Assembly: GCF_004138495.1 (NCBI RefSeq)
Contig: NZ_ML142860.1
Location: 155,091-160,470 of the forward strand
Direction: 5' to 3'
Length of the DNA: 5,380 bases
Source of the DNA: Phytoactinopolyspora endophytica
GTDB taxonomy: Bacteria > Actinomycetota > Actinomycetes > Jiangellales > Jiangellaceae
In this document: piece by piece, positions 5,331 through 5,380 of the stretch
Layout: each line of letters opens with the position of its first letter
Position numbering within the stretch: the first letter of the stretch is position 1
Program-made: the position numbers and the translations under genes
The notes under the pieces: model-generated
Database searches by the model: none
Told to the model about the DNA's origin: nothing
Seen by the model: the letters and a program-made list of their open reading frames with translations, nothing else

Positions 5331-5380
5331 GTGCAACGCGACGCATTGCCGTTCTATCGAGTGATGGCTTACGTCACAGG
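5331..5380 (+). CDS. N-terminal fragment, probable DUF3817 membrane protein, cut by window edge
   Basis: Only 16 complete codons are visible from a GTG start: VQRDALPFYRVMAYVT, with the next codon beginning GG. The FYRVMAYVTG pattern resembles the start of DUF3817 proteins, small actinobacterial integral membrane proteins of unknown function whose first transmembrane helix begins there. The start is supported by TAGGCT 7 nt upstream. The family call rests on about ten residues and is tentative. Confidence 0.5.
   Translation, partial: MQRDALPFYRVMAYVT

Overview
This window comes from a high-GC actinobacterium. The base composition, the GTG starts, the start codons that follow a TANNNT -10 box with no ribosome-binding site, and the gene content (actinobacterial polyprenyl synthetase, MetF, SAV_6107-type HEPN protein, PAC2 protein, DUF3817-like start) all point that way. 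The gene mix would suit a Pseudonocardiales-like organism, but the genus is a guess.

Layout: a polyprenyl diphosphate synthase (minus strand, C-terminus cut off by the left edge) is divergent from metF (plus strand); a 184-base spacer between them holds an inverted repeat. metF ends at a strong hairpin terminator whose 3' arm is duplicated in tandem. Facing it is a complete CrtI/phytoene-desaturase-type FAD oxidoreductase on the minus strand. A 158-base divergent region then separates the oxidoreductase from a small SAV_6107-family HEPN-domain protein. After 108 bases, holding a possible 25-codon ORF that overlaps the next start, comes a PAC2-family protein. The right edge cuts a gene after 16 full codons; it looks like a DUF3817 membrane protein.

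How the genes may work together: MetF makes 5-methyl-tetrahydrofolate for methionine synthesis. The polyprenyl synthase and the CrtI-like oxidoreductase could act in one isoprenoid/carotenoid route, but no phytoene synthase is present, so that link rests on proximity. The HEPN and PAC2 genes are in line and may be cotranscribed.

The most notable signal is a perfect actinobacterial LexA/SOS box, TCGAAC-N4-GTTCGA (3654-3669). It sits between a plausible promoter and the HEPN start codon and predicts DNA-damage induction of this little-studied protein. The rest is mostly ordinary chromosomal content. I see no rRNA, tRNA, CRISPR or mobile element.
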